Made by a program: the position numbers and the translations under genes
Source: Rhodanobacteraceae bacterium
GTDB taxonomy: Bacteria > Pseudomonadota > Gammaproteobacteria > Xanthomonadales > Rhodanobacteraceae
DNA: 64,000 nt
Direction of reading: 5' to 3'
Assembly (NCBI GenBank): GCA_030123585.1
Contig: CP126120.1
Span: forward strand, 372,001 to 436,000
Notes under the pieces: model-generated
Databases searched by the model: none
What the model saw: the letters and a program-made list of their open reading frames with translations, nothing else
What the model was told of the DNA's origin: nothing
Part shown: positions 1-8,476 of the stretch, one piece after another
Position numbering within the stretch: position 1 is the first letter of the stretch
Layout of the letters: each line of letters starts with the position of its first letter

Positions 1-505
1 CGTCGACCTCGATCACCGCATGCTTGCTTCCCATCGAAGCTGCCGAGATTTCGACGCGCTCGCTGTCTACGTCGATGAGATAGATATCCGCAGCGGCCGG
101 AGCGTCGAAAGGTATGCGCGAGGGTTCGAACTCCGGTTCGCCCATTTTCACCGTGACGGTCGTGGCGTCAGCGAGGCGCATCCTCACGATGCCGACCGGA
201 CTTTGCAGCATGGCTTCAACGCCGATCGCGAGGGCGCCGGCGCGGTGCAGCCACGCGCCGAGGCAGCGCGCTCCGTTCCCGCATTGCGGTGCGACAGTGC
301 CGTCGGCGTTGCGGATCGTGTACGCGGCGACGCAAGAGATGTCTCGCGTGGGCTCCAGGATCATCATCTGGTCGAAACCGACGCCGGTGTGACGGTCCGC
401 GATCGCGCGGATGCGCGCGACATCGAGCGCCAACGGCGTCGTGCGCGCGTCGAGCACGACGAAGTCGTTACCGAGACCGTGCATCTTGGTGAAACGAAGG
501 CCCAT
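1..505 (-). CDS. dapF: Diaminopimelate epimerase DapF (3' part beyond window)
   Basis: Converts LL- to meso-diaminopimelate, the penultimate step of lysine synthesis and the source of the peptidoglycan cross-linking residue; cytoplasmic. Only the first 168 residues lie in the window, out of roughly 280 expected. The start MGLRFTKMHGLGNDFVVLD matches the family N-terminus, and the first catalytic cysteine is visible as C75 in APQCGNGARC. The second catalytic cysteine lies outside. The ATG at 505 is preceded by GGAG about six bases upstream. It follows the D-aminoacylase-like gene on the same strand after 75 bp, so the two may be co-transcribed. Identification rests on motifs seen directly and is firm. 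Confidence 0.93.
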   Translation of the reverse strand, partial: MGLRFTKMHGLGNDFVVLDARTTPLALDVARIRAIADRHTGVGFDQMMILEPTRDISCVAAYTIRNADGTVAPQCGNGARCLGAWLHRAGALAIGVEAMLQSPVGIVRMRLADATTVTVKMGEPEFEPSRIPFDAPAAADIYLIDVDSERVEISAASMGSKHAVIEVD

Positions 506-580
506 GTGTCACTCCAGTGTCCAGCGACGCGCGTCGATCCACGGCTCCGCGTCGCGCTTTTCCGGCATAAGATAAGGCGA

Positions 581-2308
581 TTACTTGCCCGGCACGTACC
601 CCGGGCCACGCAACACCTTTCCCGGGAGCGCGTGCGTCATCTTGCCATCGGCGATCACCGGCGCCCCGTTCACGATGACATAGTCCATGCCCTTGGCGAG
701 CTGGTTGGGTTGTTCGTAGGTCGCGGTGGCGATGACCTTGGCGGGGTCGAACACGACGATGTCTGCGTACATCCCGACCTTGATCACGCCGCGTTGGGTC
801 AATCCCATTCGTTGTGCGGCGAGTGACGTGAATTTCCGGATGGCATCGGAAAGCGTCAACACATGCTGCTGTTCGACATACTTCTGGATGATTTGCGGGA
901 ACGTGCCGTAGGCGCGCGGGTGGGGATGCGCCTTGCCGAGTATTCCCCACGGCTCGGTACCTTCCGAGTCGTTGCAGATCGAAACCCACGGCTGCTTGAG
1001 CACCGTCGTCACGTCGGTCTGGTCCATCCCGAATACGGCGACGCTGGTGGCCGCATCATCCTTGATCACGATGTCCAGGGCCGCGTCCAGCGGGTCTTCG
1101 TGCCAAGCCTTGGCGATGTCGGAAATGCGCTTGCCCTGCAGCGAACGCAATGCGGGGTTGCCGACCGAGGTGACCAATATCCCGTCGGGCCCCGGTGCTT
1201 CCTTCCATTCGTTGTTCCACTGGTTGTCTTTGCTCGAATCCAGGATGTACGCTTTGATCTGCGCACGCGTCTTGGGATCCTTCAGGCGCTGGATCAACTT
1301 GGCATCGCCTCCCGCGTGCGCCCACGGCGGCACGATGGACTCGAGCGAATTGCCCCACGCGGTGTAAGCGTAGGTGTCGGCCGTGACGTCCAGACCGCTG
1401 GCGCGCGCGCGGTCGATGGCTGCGATCACTTCGGGGATCTTGCCCCAGTTGGCCTTTCCCGCGGCCTTGAGATGGAAAATCTCGACCGGGATGTGCGCCT
1501 CGCGGCCGATCTTGAAGGCCTCGTCCAGCGCGGCGGCTTCGGCGTTGCCTTCATCGCGCATGTGGGTCGCGTAGATCCCGCCGTAACGGGAGGCGACTTT
1601 GGCCAGTGCGATGAGTTCATGGGTGGTGGCGTAGGCACCGGGCGTGTACTGCAGCGCACTCGACAGCCCCATGGCGCCGTGTTTCATGGCGGTCGCAACC
1701 AGTGCCTGCATCTGTTCCAGTTGTGCCGGCGTCGGCTGTACGTCCTCGTCGCCGAGCACCATCCGGCGTACCGAGGCTGCGCCGACATAGGTACCGAGGT
1801 TGATGCCGATGCCCTGTTTTTCGAGCCGCGCGAAATAACCATCCAGGGTGCGCCACGTCGGCGTGATGCCGAGGTGTGCATAGGCGCCTTGGTTGTCCTT
1901 GATGATGTGATCGTCGAGCGGCGCGATCGAATCGCCTTCGCCGGTGATCTCGGTGGTGATGCCCTGGTAGATTTTCGACGGCAGGCTGGGCGCGACGAGT
2001 ATGTTCATCTCCGACTGGCCCAGCATGTCGATGAAACCCGGCGCCACGATTTCGCCTTTGGCATCGATGGTCTTGCGCGCGGTCGCGTCCGCCAGTCGGC
2101 CGATGGCGACGATGCGGCCATCGCGGATGGCCACGTCGCCGTGGTACCACGGTGAGCCCGTGCCGTCGATGATCCGTCCGTTCCGGATGATGAGATCGTA
2201 TTCGCCACGCGCGGCATTCCCGGCCATGGCCGGCAAGCTCGCGATGCATGCAAGCGAGATGGCGCACAGGCATCCACGCCACGTCAATCGTGTGTTTCGC
2301 AAGAACAT
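581..2308 (-). CDS. D-aminoacylase/N-acyl-D-amino-acid deacylase family protein, exported, altered metal site
   Basis: Amidohydrolase-superfamily protein of 575 residues with a signal peptide (hydrophobic run ending ASLPAMAG near residue 30), so probably periplasmic. The N-terminal strand layout (LIIRNGRIIDGTG, then PGFID) and the later THMRDEG and EIFHLKAAG stretches are those of D-aminoacylases. The usual HxH metal ligands after GFID are absent: the segment reads GFIDMLGQSE. The family cysteine region reads GEGDSIAPL and has no Cys. The later His residues remain. It may therefore use a different or single metal, or have another substrate. It lies divergent from the amino-acid permease gene and upstream of dapF. 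Family is clear; substrate is unknown. Confidence 0.8.
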   Translation of the reverse strand: MFLRNTRLTWRGCLCAISLACIASLPAMAGNAARGEYDLIIRNGRIIDGTGSPWYHGDVAIRDGRIVAIGRLADATARKTIDAKGEIVAPGFIDMLGQSEMNILVAPSLPSKIYQGITTEITGEGDSIAPLDDHIIKDNQGAYAHLGITPTWRTLDGYFARLEKQGIGINLGTYVGAASVRRMVLGDEDVQPTPAQLEQMQALVATAMKHGAMGLSSALQYTPGAYATTHELIALAKVASRYGGIYATHMRDEGNAEAAALDEAFKIGREAHIPVEIFHLKAAGKANWGKIPEVIAAIDRARASGLDVTADTYAYTAWGNSLESIVPPWAHAGGDAKLIQRLKDPKTRAQIKAYILDSSKDNQWNNEWKEAPGPDGILVTSVGNPALRSLQGKRISDIAKAWHEDPLDAALDIVIKDDAATSVAVFGMDQTDVTTVLKQPWVSICNDSEGTEPWGILGKAHPHPRAYGTFPQIIQKYVEQQHVLTLSDAIRKFTSLAAQRMGLTQRGVIKVGMYADIVVFDPAKVIATATYEQPNQLAKGMDYVIVNGAPVIADGKMTHALPGKVLRGPGYVPGK

Positions 2309-2548
2309 TCGATGGCCCTCCTCAGCTCCAAGTTGAGCTAATCACCGCGAACCGGAATCCGCCAATGAAAAGACGGGCATTCGGCATAGCTGTGGGTTAT
2401 GGTTGCGTGACTTGTGTCGTGCATGAAACCCGGCTGAAGCCCATCAACCGCGCGGCCGTCGTGCATGTGCGGACGCAGCAAGGCCCGCGCACCGCATCGG
2501 GCCGTGTTGCCGCTACACGGGCATTGCGTGCATGTACGATCCACGGCC

Positions 2549-3886
2549 ATGAACACGACATCGTCGCCTCCGCGCGAACTGCCGCGCAAACTGGGCCTCG
2601 CCACCGGCATGGCGGTGGTGGTCGGCATCATCATCGGCAGCGGCATCTTCCGGGTGCCGTCCGGGATTGCCGCGGATACCGGCAACCTCACCGGCATAGC
2701 GCTGGTGTGGCTCCTGGGCGGGATCGTGGCGTTGTTCGGCGCGTTGTCGATCGCCGAACTCGCGGCGATGTATCCCGCGGCAGGCGGGCCGTACGTGTAC
2801 CTGCGCGAAGCCTATGGCAAGCCACTGGCGTTCCTGTTTGGGTGGATGTTCCTGTTGACCCAGCCGATCTCGTGGGCGGCGCAAAGCCTGATGTTCGCCG
2901 AATACCTGGGCTTCTTCGTGCCGATTCCGGTGGCGATCCAGCACGTGATCGCAGCGGCCCTGATCGTGCTGGTCGCGATCGCCAACGTGCGTTCGGTGAA
3001 GCTGGGCGCCGTCATCCAGAACGTTTCAACCAGCGCCAAGGTGCTGGCGATCGTGGGGCTTTCCGTGGCGATCTTTTTCCTCGCTCCGGGTGGCGAGCAC
3101 AATCCGTTGCATGCCGAGCCGATGGGCGTGGCGAAATGGTCGGGGATCGGCATCGGCCTGATCGCGGCGTTATGGGCCTACGACGGCTGGGAAAACCTGA
3201 CCACGTTGTCGGGGGAGGTCAGGAATCCGGGGCGCAATTTGCCGATGGCGCTGATCGGTGGCGTCGTTCTGGTGATGGTGGTTTACCTGCTCATCAACGT
3301 CGCCTACCTGCGCGTCTTGTCGGTGCCGCAACTCGCCGCATCCAAATCCGTCGCCACCGACGCCGCGACGGTGGTGCTCGGGCGTGCCGGGGTTTCGCTG
3401 ATCGGCGCGCTGGTGATGCTGTCGGTATTCGGCACCTTGAACGGCAGCATCCTCTCGACCCCGCGGGTGTTCTTCGCGATGGCGGAGGATGGCCTGTTCT
3501 TCCGCACCGTCGGCAAGATCCATCCGAAGTACGAGACGCCGTATGTCGCGATCGCGTTCATCGTCGTGATCGCGGTGGTGTACGTGTTGCTGCGCGACTT
3601 CATGCAGCTTGCCGAAGCCTACGTGCTGGGCATCTGGCCATTCCTCGCGCTCTGCGTGATCGGCCTGTTCATCCTGCGTCGGACTCGGCCGGAGGTTCTG
3701 CGACCGTATCGCACGTTTGGCTATCCGGTGATACCGGCACTGTTCGTGCTGGCCACCTTCGTGGTGGTCGCGAATGCGCTCTACGCGCAGTTCTGGCCCA
3801 CCATGGCCAGCATCCTGATCACGCTGATCGGCTTGCCGCTGTACTACCTGTGGATGTGGCGGCAGAGGCGCGTCCGGGCGGCGTGA
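2549..3886 (+). CDS. APC-superfamily amino acid permease
   Basis: Inner-membrane amino-acid transporter of 445 residues, of the APC (SLC7/LAT-like) type. Near the N-terminus it carries the conserved unwound helix-1 motif GIIIGSGIF, which contacts the substrate's amino and carboxyl groups, followed by about twelve hydrophobic segments (for example ALVWLLGGIVALFGAL and LIALIGLPLYYLW-like stretches) and a short basic C-terminus. The start is placed at MNTTSSPPRELPRKLG because residues upstream in this frame are not family-like. The M61 peptidase gene starts 41 bp downstream on the same strand, which suggests co-transcription of a peptidase with uptake of its products. Substrate specificity cannot be read from the sequence. 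Confidence 0.88.
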   Translation: MNTTSSPPRELPRKLGLATGMAVVVGIIIGSGIFRVPSGIAADTGNLTGIALVWLLGGIVALFGALSIAELAAMYPAAGGPYVYLREAYGKPLAFLFGWMFLLTQPISWAAQSLMFAEYLGFFVPIPVAIQHVIAAALIVLVAIANVRSVKLGAVIQNVSTSAKVLAIVGLSVAIFFLAPGGEHNPLHAEPMGVAKWSGIGIGLIAALWAYDGWENLTTLSGEVRNPGRNLPMALIGGVVLVMVVYLLINVAYLRVLSVPQLAASKSVATDAATVVLGRAGVSLIGALVMLSVFGTLNGSILSTPRVFFAMAEDGLFFRTVGKIHPKYETPYVAIAFIVVIAVVYVLLRDFMQLAEAYVLGIWPFLALCVIGLFILRRTRPEVLRPYRTFGYPVIPALFVLATFVVVANALYAQFWPTMASILITLIGLPLYYLWMWRQRRVRAA

Positions 3887-3927
3887 TGCGGTGTGTTCAC
3901 GCGCAGTGCACTATTCGGGAGAAACGC

Positions 3928-5826
3928 ATGAAACGGTTGCCATGGCTTGTTTGCGCGTTCGCGCTGGCCGCGTCGGTGTCGTGTCTGGCTGCGGAGGACC
4001 CCGGACCGGCTCCCGGTCCCGTCGCCCTGACGGTGAGCCTGCCCGATCCTGGCCAGAAGCTGCTGTACGTGCACGAGGTGATACCGGTCGCGCCCGGGCC
4101 GTTGACGCTGTATTACCCGAAGTGGATTCCCGGCGACCATTCGCCGGATGGCCCGATCGGCGATGTCATGGGCTTCGAGTTCTCGGCCAACGGCAAGCGC
4201 CTGGCGTGGCAGCGCGACGAACTGGATCGCTTCACGTTCCATCTCGACATTCCGGCGGACGCGCACCAGCTCGACATCCGTTTCGAGTTTCCTTCCAGCG
4301 ACCGCGTGACGACGAATCTCATCGACCTGACCTGGGACCACGTGGCTCTATACCGCGCCGGCATCCCGACCAAGGACCAGATGTTCCAGCCGACGCTGGT
4401 GGTTCCCGCCGATTGGCAATACGGCAGTGCGCTGCAGACGGCCCGGCGCGATGGTGAAAGCATTGCGTTCAAACCGGTACCGTTCAACACGTTGGTCGAT
4501 TCGCCGGTGATCGCCGGGAAATATTTCCGCCAGATCGACCTGACGCCGAAAGGTTCGTCGGTGCATCGCTACCTCGACATGGTCGGCGACAGCGCTGCGG
4601 CCATCGCGATTACCGATCGGCAGAGCGCCGGTTTCCACAACCTGATCGAGCAGGCGCAGGCGCTGTTCCATTCGCACCACTACGACAGCTACCACCTGTT
4701 GCTGACCCTGAGCGACCACACCGCCGTCGGTGGCCTTGAGCACCATCAGTCGAGCGACGACAAGGCGCGCAGCGGTTCGAAGATGTTCGCCGATCCCGCG
4801 CATTTCATGCTGGATGGCTCGCTGCTGCCGCATGAATACACGCATTCGTGGAACGGCAAGTTCATGCGCCCGAGAGGCCTGTGGCAACCGGATTTCGAGC
4901 AACCCGAGAAACCGAAGCTGCTGTGGGTTTACGAGGGATTGACGGTGTATCTGGGCGACACGCTGACCGTGCGCAGCGGACTGTGGTCGCCGGAAACCTG
5001 GCGCGATGTACTGGCCTATCGTGCGGCGGTGATGGCGCACCGCACCGGCCGCGCGTGGCGGCCGCTGGTCGACACCACCATTGCGGTGGATTACAGCGCG
5101 CCCGAGGCGTGGGCCAACTGGCGCCGGCAGAATGATTTCTATCCCGAAGGCGAGTTGCTGTGGCTGGCGGTGGACATGCAGATCCGCACATTGAGCCACG
5201 GCAAGCGGTCCATCGACGATTTCGCGCGCGATTTCTTCGGCGTGGACAACGGCAGTTTCGTCACCCACACCTACGATTTCGGCGACTTGGTGAAAGCGCT
5301 GGACAAGGTGCAGCCGTACGACTGGGCGACCTTCCTGCACACCTGGGTCGATGGCACGGGCGATGCGGTGCCGCTGCTTTCGGGGATCACGGCCAGCGGC
5401 TGGAAGCTCGTTTATACCGACCAGCCTTCCGAGTACCAGAAGGCGCTGGAAAACGTCGGCAACGGCGAGCTGGAGGGCAGGGGCACCAACGCGATGTTTT
5501 CAGCAGGCCTGTTCATCAGTGATCGCGGCAGGATCGAGGACGTACTGTGGCAAGGTCCGGCGTTCGAGGCTGGCTTGGCGCCCGGCATGCAGCTGGTTTC
5601 CATCGACGACCAGCCGTACAGCGCCAAGGTGTTGTGGGATGCGATCGCGCAAGCGCGGCAAAGCCACGCGCCCCTGCAGGTGCGCGCGCGCAACGATGGC
5701 GAAATCGCGGTATACACGATCCATTACGACGGCGGCCTGAAATTCCCGCACCTTGTGCGTGAGCAGGGCAAACCCGACTACCTGAAGGCGTTGTTGGCGC
5801 CGAAACCCGTCGGTGCCGGCCCGTGA
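3928..5826 (+). CDS. M61 family glycyl aminopeptidase with PDZ domain
   Basis: Exported zinc metallopeptidase of 632 residues. A signal peptide (MKRLPWLVCAFALAASVSCLAA) is followed by the M61 N-terminal beta domain and then the catalytic domain with H302-E-Y-T-H306 and the likely third zinc ligand E336 in YEGLTVYLG. A PDZ domain near the C-terminus is marked by FEAGLAPGMQLVSID. Family members remove N-terminal Gly or Ala from peptides. The ATG at 3928 is chosen because it begins a good signal peptide; the open frame runs far upstream but overlaps the permease gene in another frame. The next gene's GTG overlaps this stop by four bases, indicating translational coupling. Confidence 0.9.
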   Translation: MKRLPWLVCAFALAASVSCLAAEDPGPAPGPVALTVSLPDPGQKLLYVHEVIPVAPGPLTLYYPKWIPGDHSPDGPIGDVMGFEFSANGKRLAWQRDELDRFTFHLDIPADAHQLDIRFEFPSSDRVTTNLIDLTWDHVALYRAGIPTKDQMFQPTLVVPADWQYGSALQTARRDGESIAFKPVPFNTLVDSPVIAGKYFRQIDLTPKGSSVHRYLDMVGDSAAAIAITDRQSAGFHNLIEQAQALFHSHHYDSYHLLLTLSDHTAVGGLEHHQSSDDKARSGSKMFADPAHFMLDGSLLPHEYTHSWNGKFMRPRGLWQPDFEQPEKPKLLWVYEGLTVYLGDTLTVRSGLWSPETWRDVLAYRAAVMAHRTGRAWRPLVDTTIAVDYSAPEAWANWRRQNDFYPEGELLWLAVDMQIRTLSHGKRSIDDFARDFFGVDNGSFVTHTYDFGDLVKALDKVQPYDWATFLHTWVDGTGDAVPLLSGITASGWKLVYTDQPSEYQKALENVGNGELEGRGTNAMFSAGLFISDRGRIEDVLWQGPAFEAGLAPGMQLVSIDDQPYSAKVLWDAIAQARQSHAPLQVRARNDGEIAVYTIHYDGGLKFPHLVREQGKPDYLKALLAPKPVGAGP

Positions 5827-7331
5827 ACGCGTGTGCACGCGTGCGCAGCCGCTGGTGCATGTTGGGCCTGATCGCGATGCTGTCGGGCGGGTTGCCTCTG
5901 CTCGGGGTGGCTTCCGGCATTCCGCCCGTTGATCCGGGCAATCGCGACCTGACCGCGGTAATCGAGCTGGTCACGGCCGGACAGTTCCAGGCCGCCGACG
6001 CCCGCATCGATGCGGCGCTGAAGCAATCGGACTTGACGCCGGATGCGCGCCGTGGCTTCGAATTCCAGCGTGAACGCATGCGGCGCATGCGCCTCGACTT
6101 CGATCTGACCGCCGACCAGGTCGAGGCAAAACTTCGCCAGTGGATTCCCGATCTCACCGATGCGGAATTCGCACGCTGGGACGCGCACGGCCTGTTCGAA
6201 CACATGGACATCGACGGCCAGCGGCTGTACTTCGACCGCGCGCCATCCAATCTGTTTCACCTGAGCGCCGTGGCTGTCGCACGGCAGAAGGGCGGCACGC
6301 AATACGTGGACAGCGGGCTGCCGAAGGAAGTCAACGACAACTACATGGACTTCGACCGCAAGGTGATCGCGGCTGCTCGCGCGACCGGCAAGACCAGTGT
6401 GCAGCCCAAACGGGTGCGCGTGACGCAAACACTTACGGTGCAGGCCGACGCCGTGCCAGCTGGCAAAACCGTGCGGGCGTGGATTCCGTATCCGCGTGCC
6501 GACACCGGCCAGCAGGAAGACATCAAGTTTGTTTCCAGCCAGCCGTCCGCGCACGAAATCGCGCCGGAATCGGCGTTGCAACGCACTGTCCATCTGGAGC
6601 AGCCCGCGCAAGCCGGCAAACCGACGGTGTTTTCGATCACCTACGAAGTCACGCTCTACGCGCAATACCACGCGATCGATCCGTCAAAGGTGACGACGGC
6701 GAAGATCACGCCTGAACTGGCGCCGTTCGTATCCGAGCGCGCGCCGCACGTCGTGTTCACCGAACCGCTGCGCGTGTTCTCGAAACAGGTGGTGGGTGAT
6801 GTGACCAATCCGTACGAAATCGCACGGCGCATTTTCGCGGCGGTGGACGACATTCCGTGGGCCGGCGCGCGCGAGTACTCGACCATTCCGGACATCAGTG
6901 CCTACACGCTGCGCGCGGGACATGGCGATTGCGGTGAGCAGACTCTGCTGCTGGTCACGCTGATGCGCATGAACGGCATCCCGGCGCGCTGGCAATCGGG
7001 CTGGACCTTCACGAACGGCCAATACGACGACATCCACGATTGGGCCGAGATTTACCTCGCGCCGTACGGCTGGATTCCGGTGGACGTGACCTACGGGCGG
7101 CTCGCTTCCGATGATCCGGCGCTGAAGTGGTTTTACCTGGGCGGCCTCGACAACTACCGCATCGCCTTCAACGACGATTTCTCGCGCGACTTCGTGCCGG
7201 CCAAGCAGCATTTCCGTTCCGACACCGTCGATTCGCAACGTGGCGAAGTCGAGTGGGACGGCGGCAATCTCTACTACGACAAGTGGGACTACCACTTCGA
7301 CTGGGAGATCTTGCCGGCGAAGCAGGAATGA
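5823..7331 (+). CDS. Exported transglutaminase-like cysteine peptidase domain protein
   Basis: Protein of 502 residues with a GTG start overlapping the M61 stop codon, and a likely signal peptide (LGLIAMLSGGLPLLGVASG). The N-terminal half is helical and family-specific. The C-terminal half is a transglutaminase-like fold with a complete Cys-His-Asp triad: C370 in GDCGEQ, H405 in HDWAEI and D421 in PVDVTYG. Bacterial proteins of this type are usually peptidases or amidases rather than cross-linkers. It is coupled to the M61 peptidase and lies downstream of an amino-acid permease, so a role in breaking down peptides outside the cytoplasm is inferred. No terminator with a T-run follows; a GCGGTTC/GAACCGC hairpin lies at 7403-7431. 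Confidence 0.85.
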   Translation: MNACARVRSRWCMLGLIAMLSGGLPLLGVASGIPPVDPGNRDLTAVIELVTAGQFQAADARIDAALKQSDLTPDARRGFEFQRERMRRMRLDFDLTADQVEAKLRQWIPDLTDAEFARWDAHGLFEHMDIDGQRLYFDRAPSNLFHLSAVAVARQKGGTQYVDSGLPKEVNDNYMDFDRKVIAAARATGKTSVQPKRVRVTQTLTVQADAVPAGKTVRAWIPYPRADTGQQEDIKFVSSQPSAHEIAPESALQRTVHLEQPAQAGKPTVFSITYEVTLYAQYHAIDPSKVTTAKITPELAPFVSERAPHVVFTEPLRVFSKQVVGDVTNPYEIARRIFAAVDDIPWAGAREYSTIPDISAYTLRAGHGDCGEQTLLLVTLMRMNGIPARWQSGWTFTNGQYDDIHDWAEIYLAPYGWIPVDVTYGRLASDDPALKWFYLGGLDNYRIAFNDDFSRDFVPAKQHFRSDTVDSQRGEVEWDGGNLYYDKWDYHFDWEILPAKQE

Positions 7332-7478
7332 ATCCAACGTTCGAAGCAGGCGCCTCACGCTCTGGCGCCGGAGCTTCCTTCCGGGCGCACGCAGGCTGAC
7401 GCGCGGTTCCTCTCGTATCCCTTCGAACCGCCCCTCACAGCGGGTCGCAGGCTGCGCGTGACCAATGGCACGTGCAAC

Positions 7479-7498
7479 ATTTAGACAATTGTCTAAAT
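7479..7498. promoter_or_regulatory. Perfect 20-bp palindrome, probable SdpR operator
   Basis: Two 10-base half-sites (ATTTAGACAA and its exact complement) abut with no spacer. It ends 31 bp before the sdpR start and touches a possible -10 box TATAGT (7498-7503). Its AT-rich character stands out in this GC-rich stretch. ArsR-type autorepressors bind such palindromes over their own promoters, so autoregulation of the three-gene operon is inferred. Confidence 0.7.
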
Positions 7499-7529
7499 AT
7501 AGTCTCGCAACCGACCGGAAACAGCGCCG

Positions 7530-7817
7530 ATGAAGCAGCAGGATGTGTTCCGTGCGCTCGCCGACCCGACGCGCCGCGCGATCCTCAAGCGCCTGCAGAA
7601 AGGGACGCTGAGCGCGGGCGAGATCGGTTCGGCGTTCGATGTCACCGGCGCGACCTTGTCGCACCACTTCACGGTGCTGAAGCAGGCCGATCTGGTACGC
7701 ACCGAACGGCGTGGACGCAACATCGTGTATTCGCTCAACACCTCGGTGATGGAAGACCTGACACGCCTGGTGCTGGACCTGTTTCCAGCGAAACGCAGTC
7801 ATGGAGATGGCAAATGA
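7530..7817 (+). CDS. sdpR: ArsR-family autorepressor SdpR-like
   Basis: Winged-helix transcriptional repressor of 95 residues. FRALADPTRRAILKRL opens the fold; the recognition-helix region around GATLSHHFTVLKQADLV and the wing RRGRNIVYSLN are typical of SdpR. There are no metal-binding cysteines, so it is not a metal sensor of the ArsR/SmtB kind. In Bacillus, SdpR represses its operon and is sequestered at the membrane by SdpI once SdpI engages the SdpC toxin. Here the same gene pair is present, with a perfect palindromic operator just upstream and a four-base overlap with sdpI. Confidence 0.88.
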   Translation: MKQQDVFRALADPTRRAILKRLQKGTLSAGEIGSAFDVTGATLSHHFTVLKQADLVRTERRGRNIVYSLNTSVMEDLTRLVLDLFPAKRSHGDGK

Positions 7818-8476
7818 AGCAGGCCAATACCTGGATTGTTTCCCTGGTTTTCGTGGTGGTCATGGCAGGCGTTGCGGCTTGGCTGTATCCGCACCTACCG
7901 GTGCCGACGCCAACGCATTGGGACATGCAAGGCCATGCCAACGGCTGGACGCCGCGGTTCTGGGCGGCCGCGATGTGGCCGTTGCTGATGCTCGCTTTCG
8001 TCGGGCTGTTCGCGTTACTGCCGCTGATTTCACCGCGCCGCTTCGAGATACGGCCGTTCGCGCGCACCTACGGCATCGTGGTGCTGGCGATCCAGGGAGC
8101 GTTGCTGGTGATCGGCACGATTGCGTTGCTGCTCGGCGCCGGTCATCGCGTCCCCGTCGTCGTGGTTCCGCTGGTGGTCGGCGCGTTGCTGATGGTGCTT
8201 GGCAACTACATGGGCAAGCTGCGCAAGAATTTCTTCATCGGCATCCGCACGCCGTGGACGCTTGCCAGCGACGCAGTGTGGGAGCGCACCCACCGCCTCG
8301 GCGGTTGGGTGTTCATCGCCGGCGGCGTGGTGCTGGTCGTGGTGGCATTGGCCGGGCTGCCCGCCTTCGTGATCATTGCCGATGTCATCGCGATGGCCCT
8401 GATTCCGTACCTCTATTCGTATTTCATCTATCGGCGGCTGGAAGGTCGTCCGCAATCGGGAGGAGATCACGCATGA
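7814..8476 (+). CDS. sdpI: SdpI-family membrane protein (DUF1648 + SdpI domains)
   Basis: Integral membrane protein of 220 residues with about six hydrophobic segments. The first part carries the DUF1648-type motif (HLPVPTPTHWDMQGHANGW) and the second the SdpI motif (NYMGKLRKNFFIGIRTPWTL). In Bacillus subtilis SdpI gives immunity to the SdpC cannibalism toxin and acts as its signal receptor; in proteobacteria the ligand is generally unknown. The ATG at 7814 overlaps the sdpR stop and the TGA overlaps the next start, so the three genes form one tightly coupled unit. Confidence 0.9.
   Translation: MKQANTWIVSLVFVVVMAGVAAWLYPHLPVPTPTHWDMQGHANGWTPRFWAAAMWPLLMLAFVGLFALLPLISPRRFEIRPFARTYGIVVLAIQGALLVIGTIALLLGAGHRVPVVVVPLVVGALLMVLGNYMGKLRKNFFIGIRTPWTLASDAVWERTHRLGGWVFIAGGVVLVVVALAGLPAFVIIADVIAMALIPYLYSYFIYRRLEGRPQSGGDHA

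Noticed and set aside
509..568. 19-codon ORF just before dapF on the minus strand
   Set aside because: Short, without lipobox or other features of LptM, the usual small gene before dapF; it contains the dapF ribosome-binding site and may be chance.
2248..3927. Long in-frame upstream extension of the M61 peptidase, which would give 1192 residues
   Set aside because: The extension overlaps the permease gene in another frame and is Arg-rich with no domain; a normal signal peptide begins at 3928.
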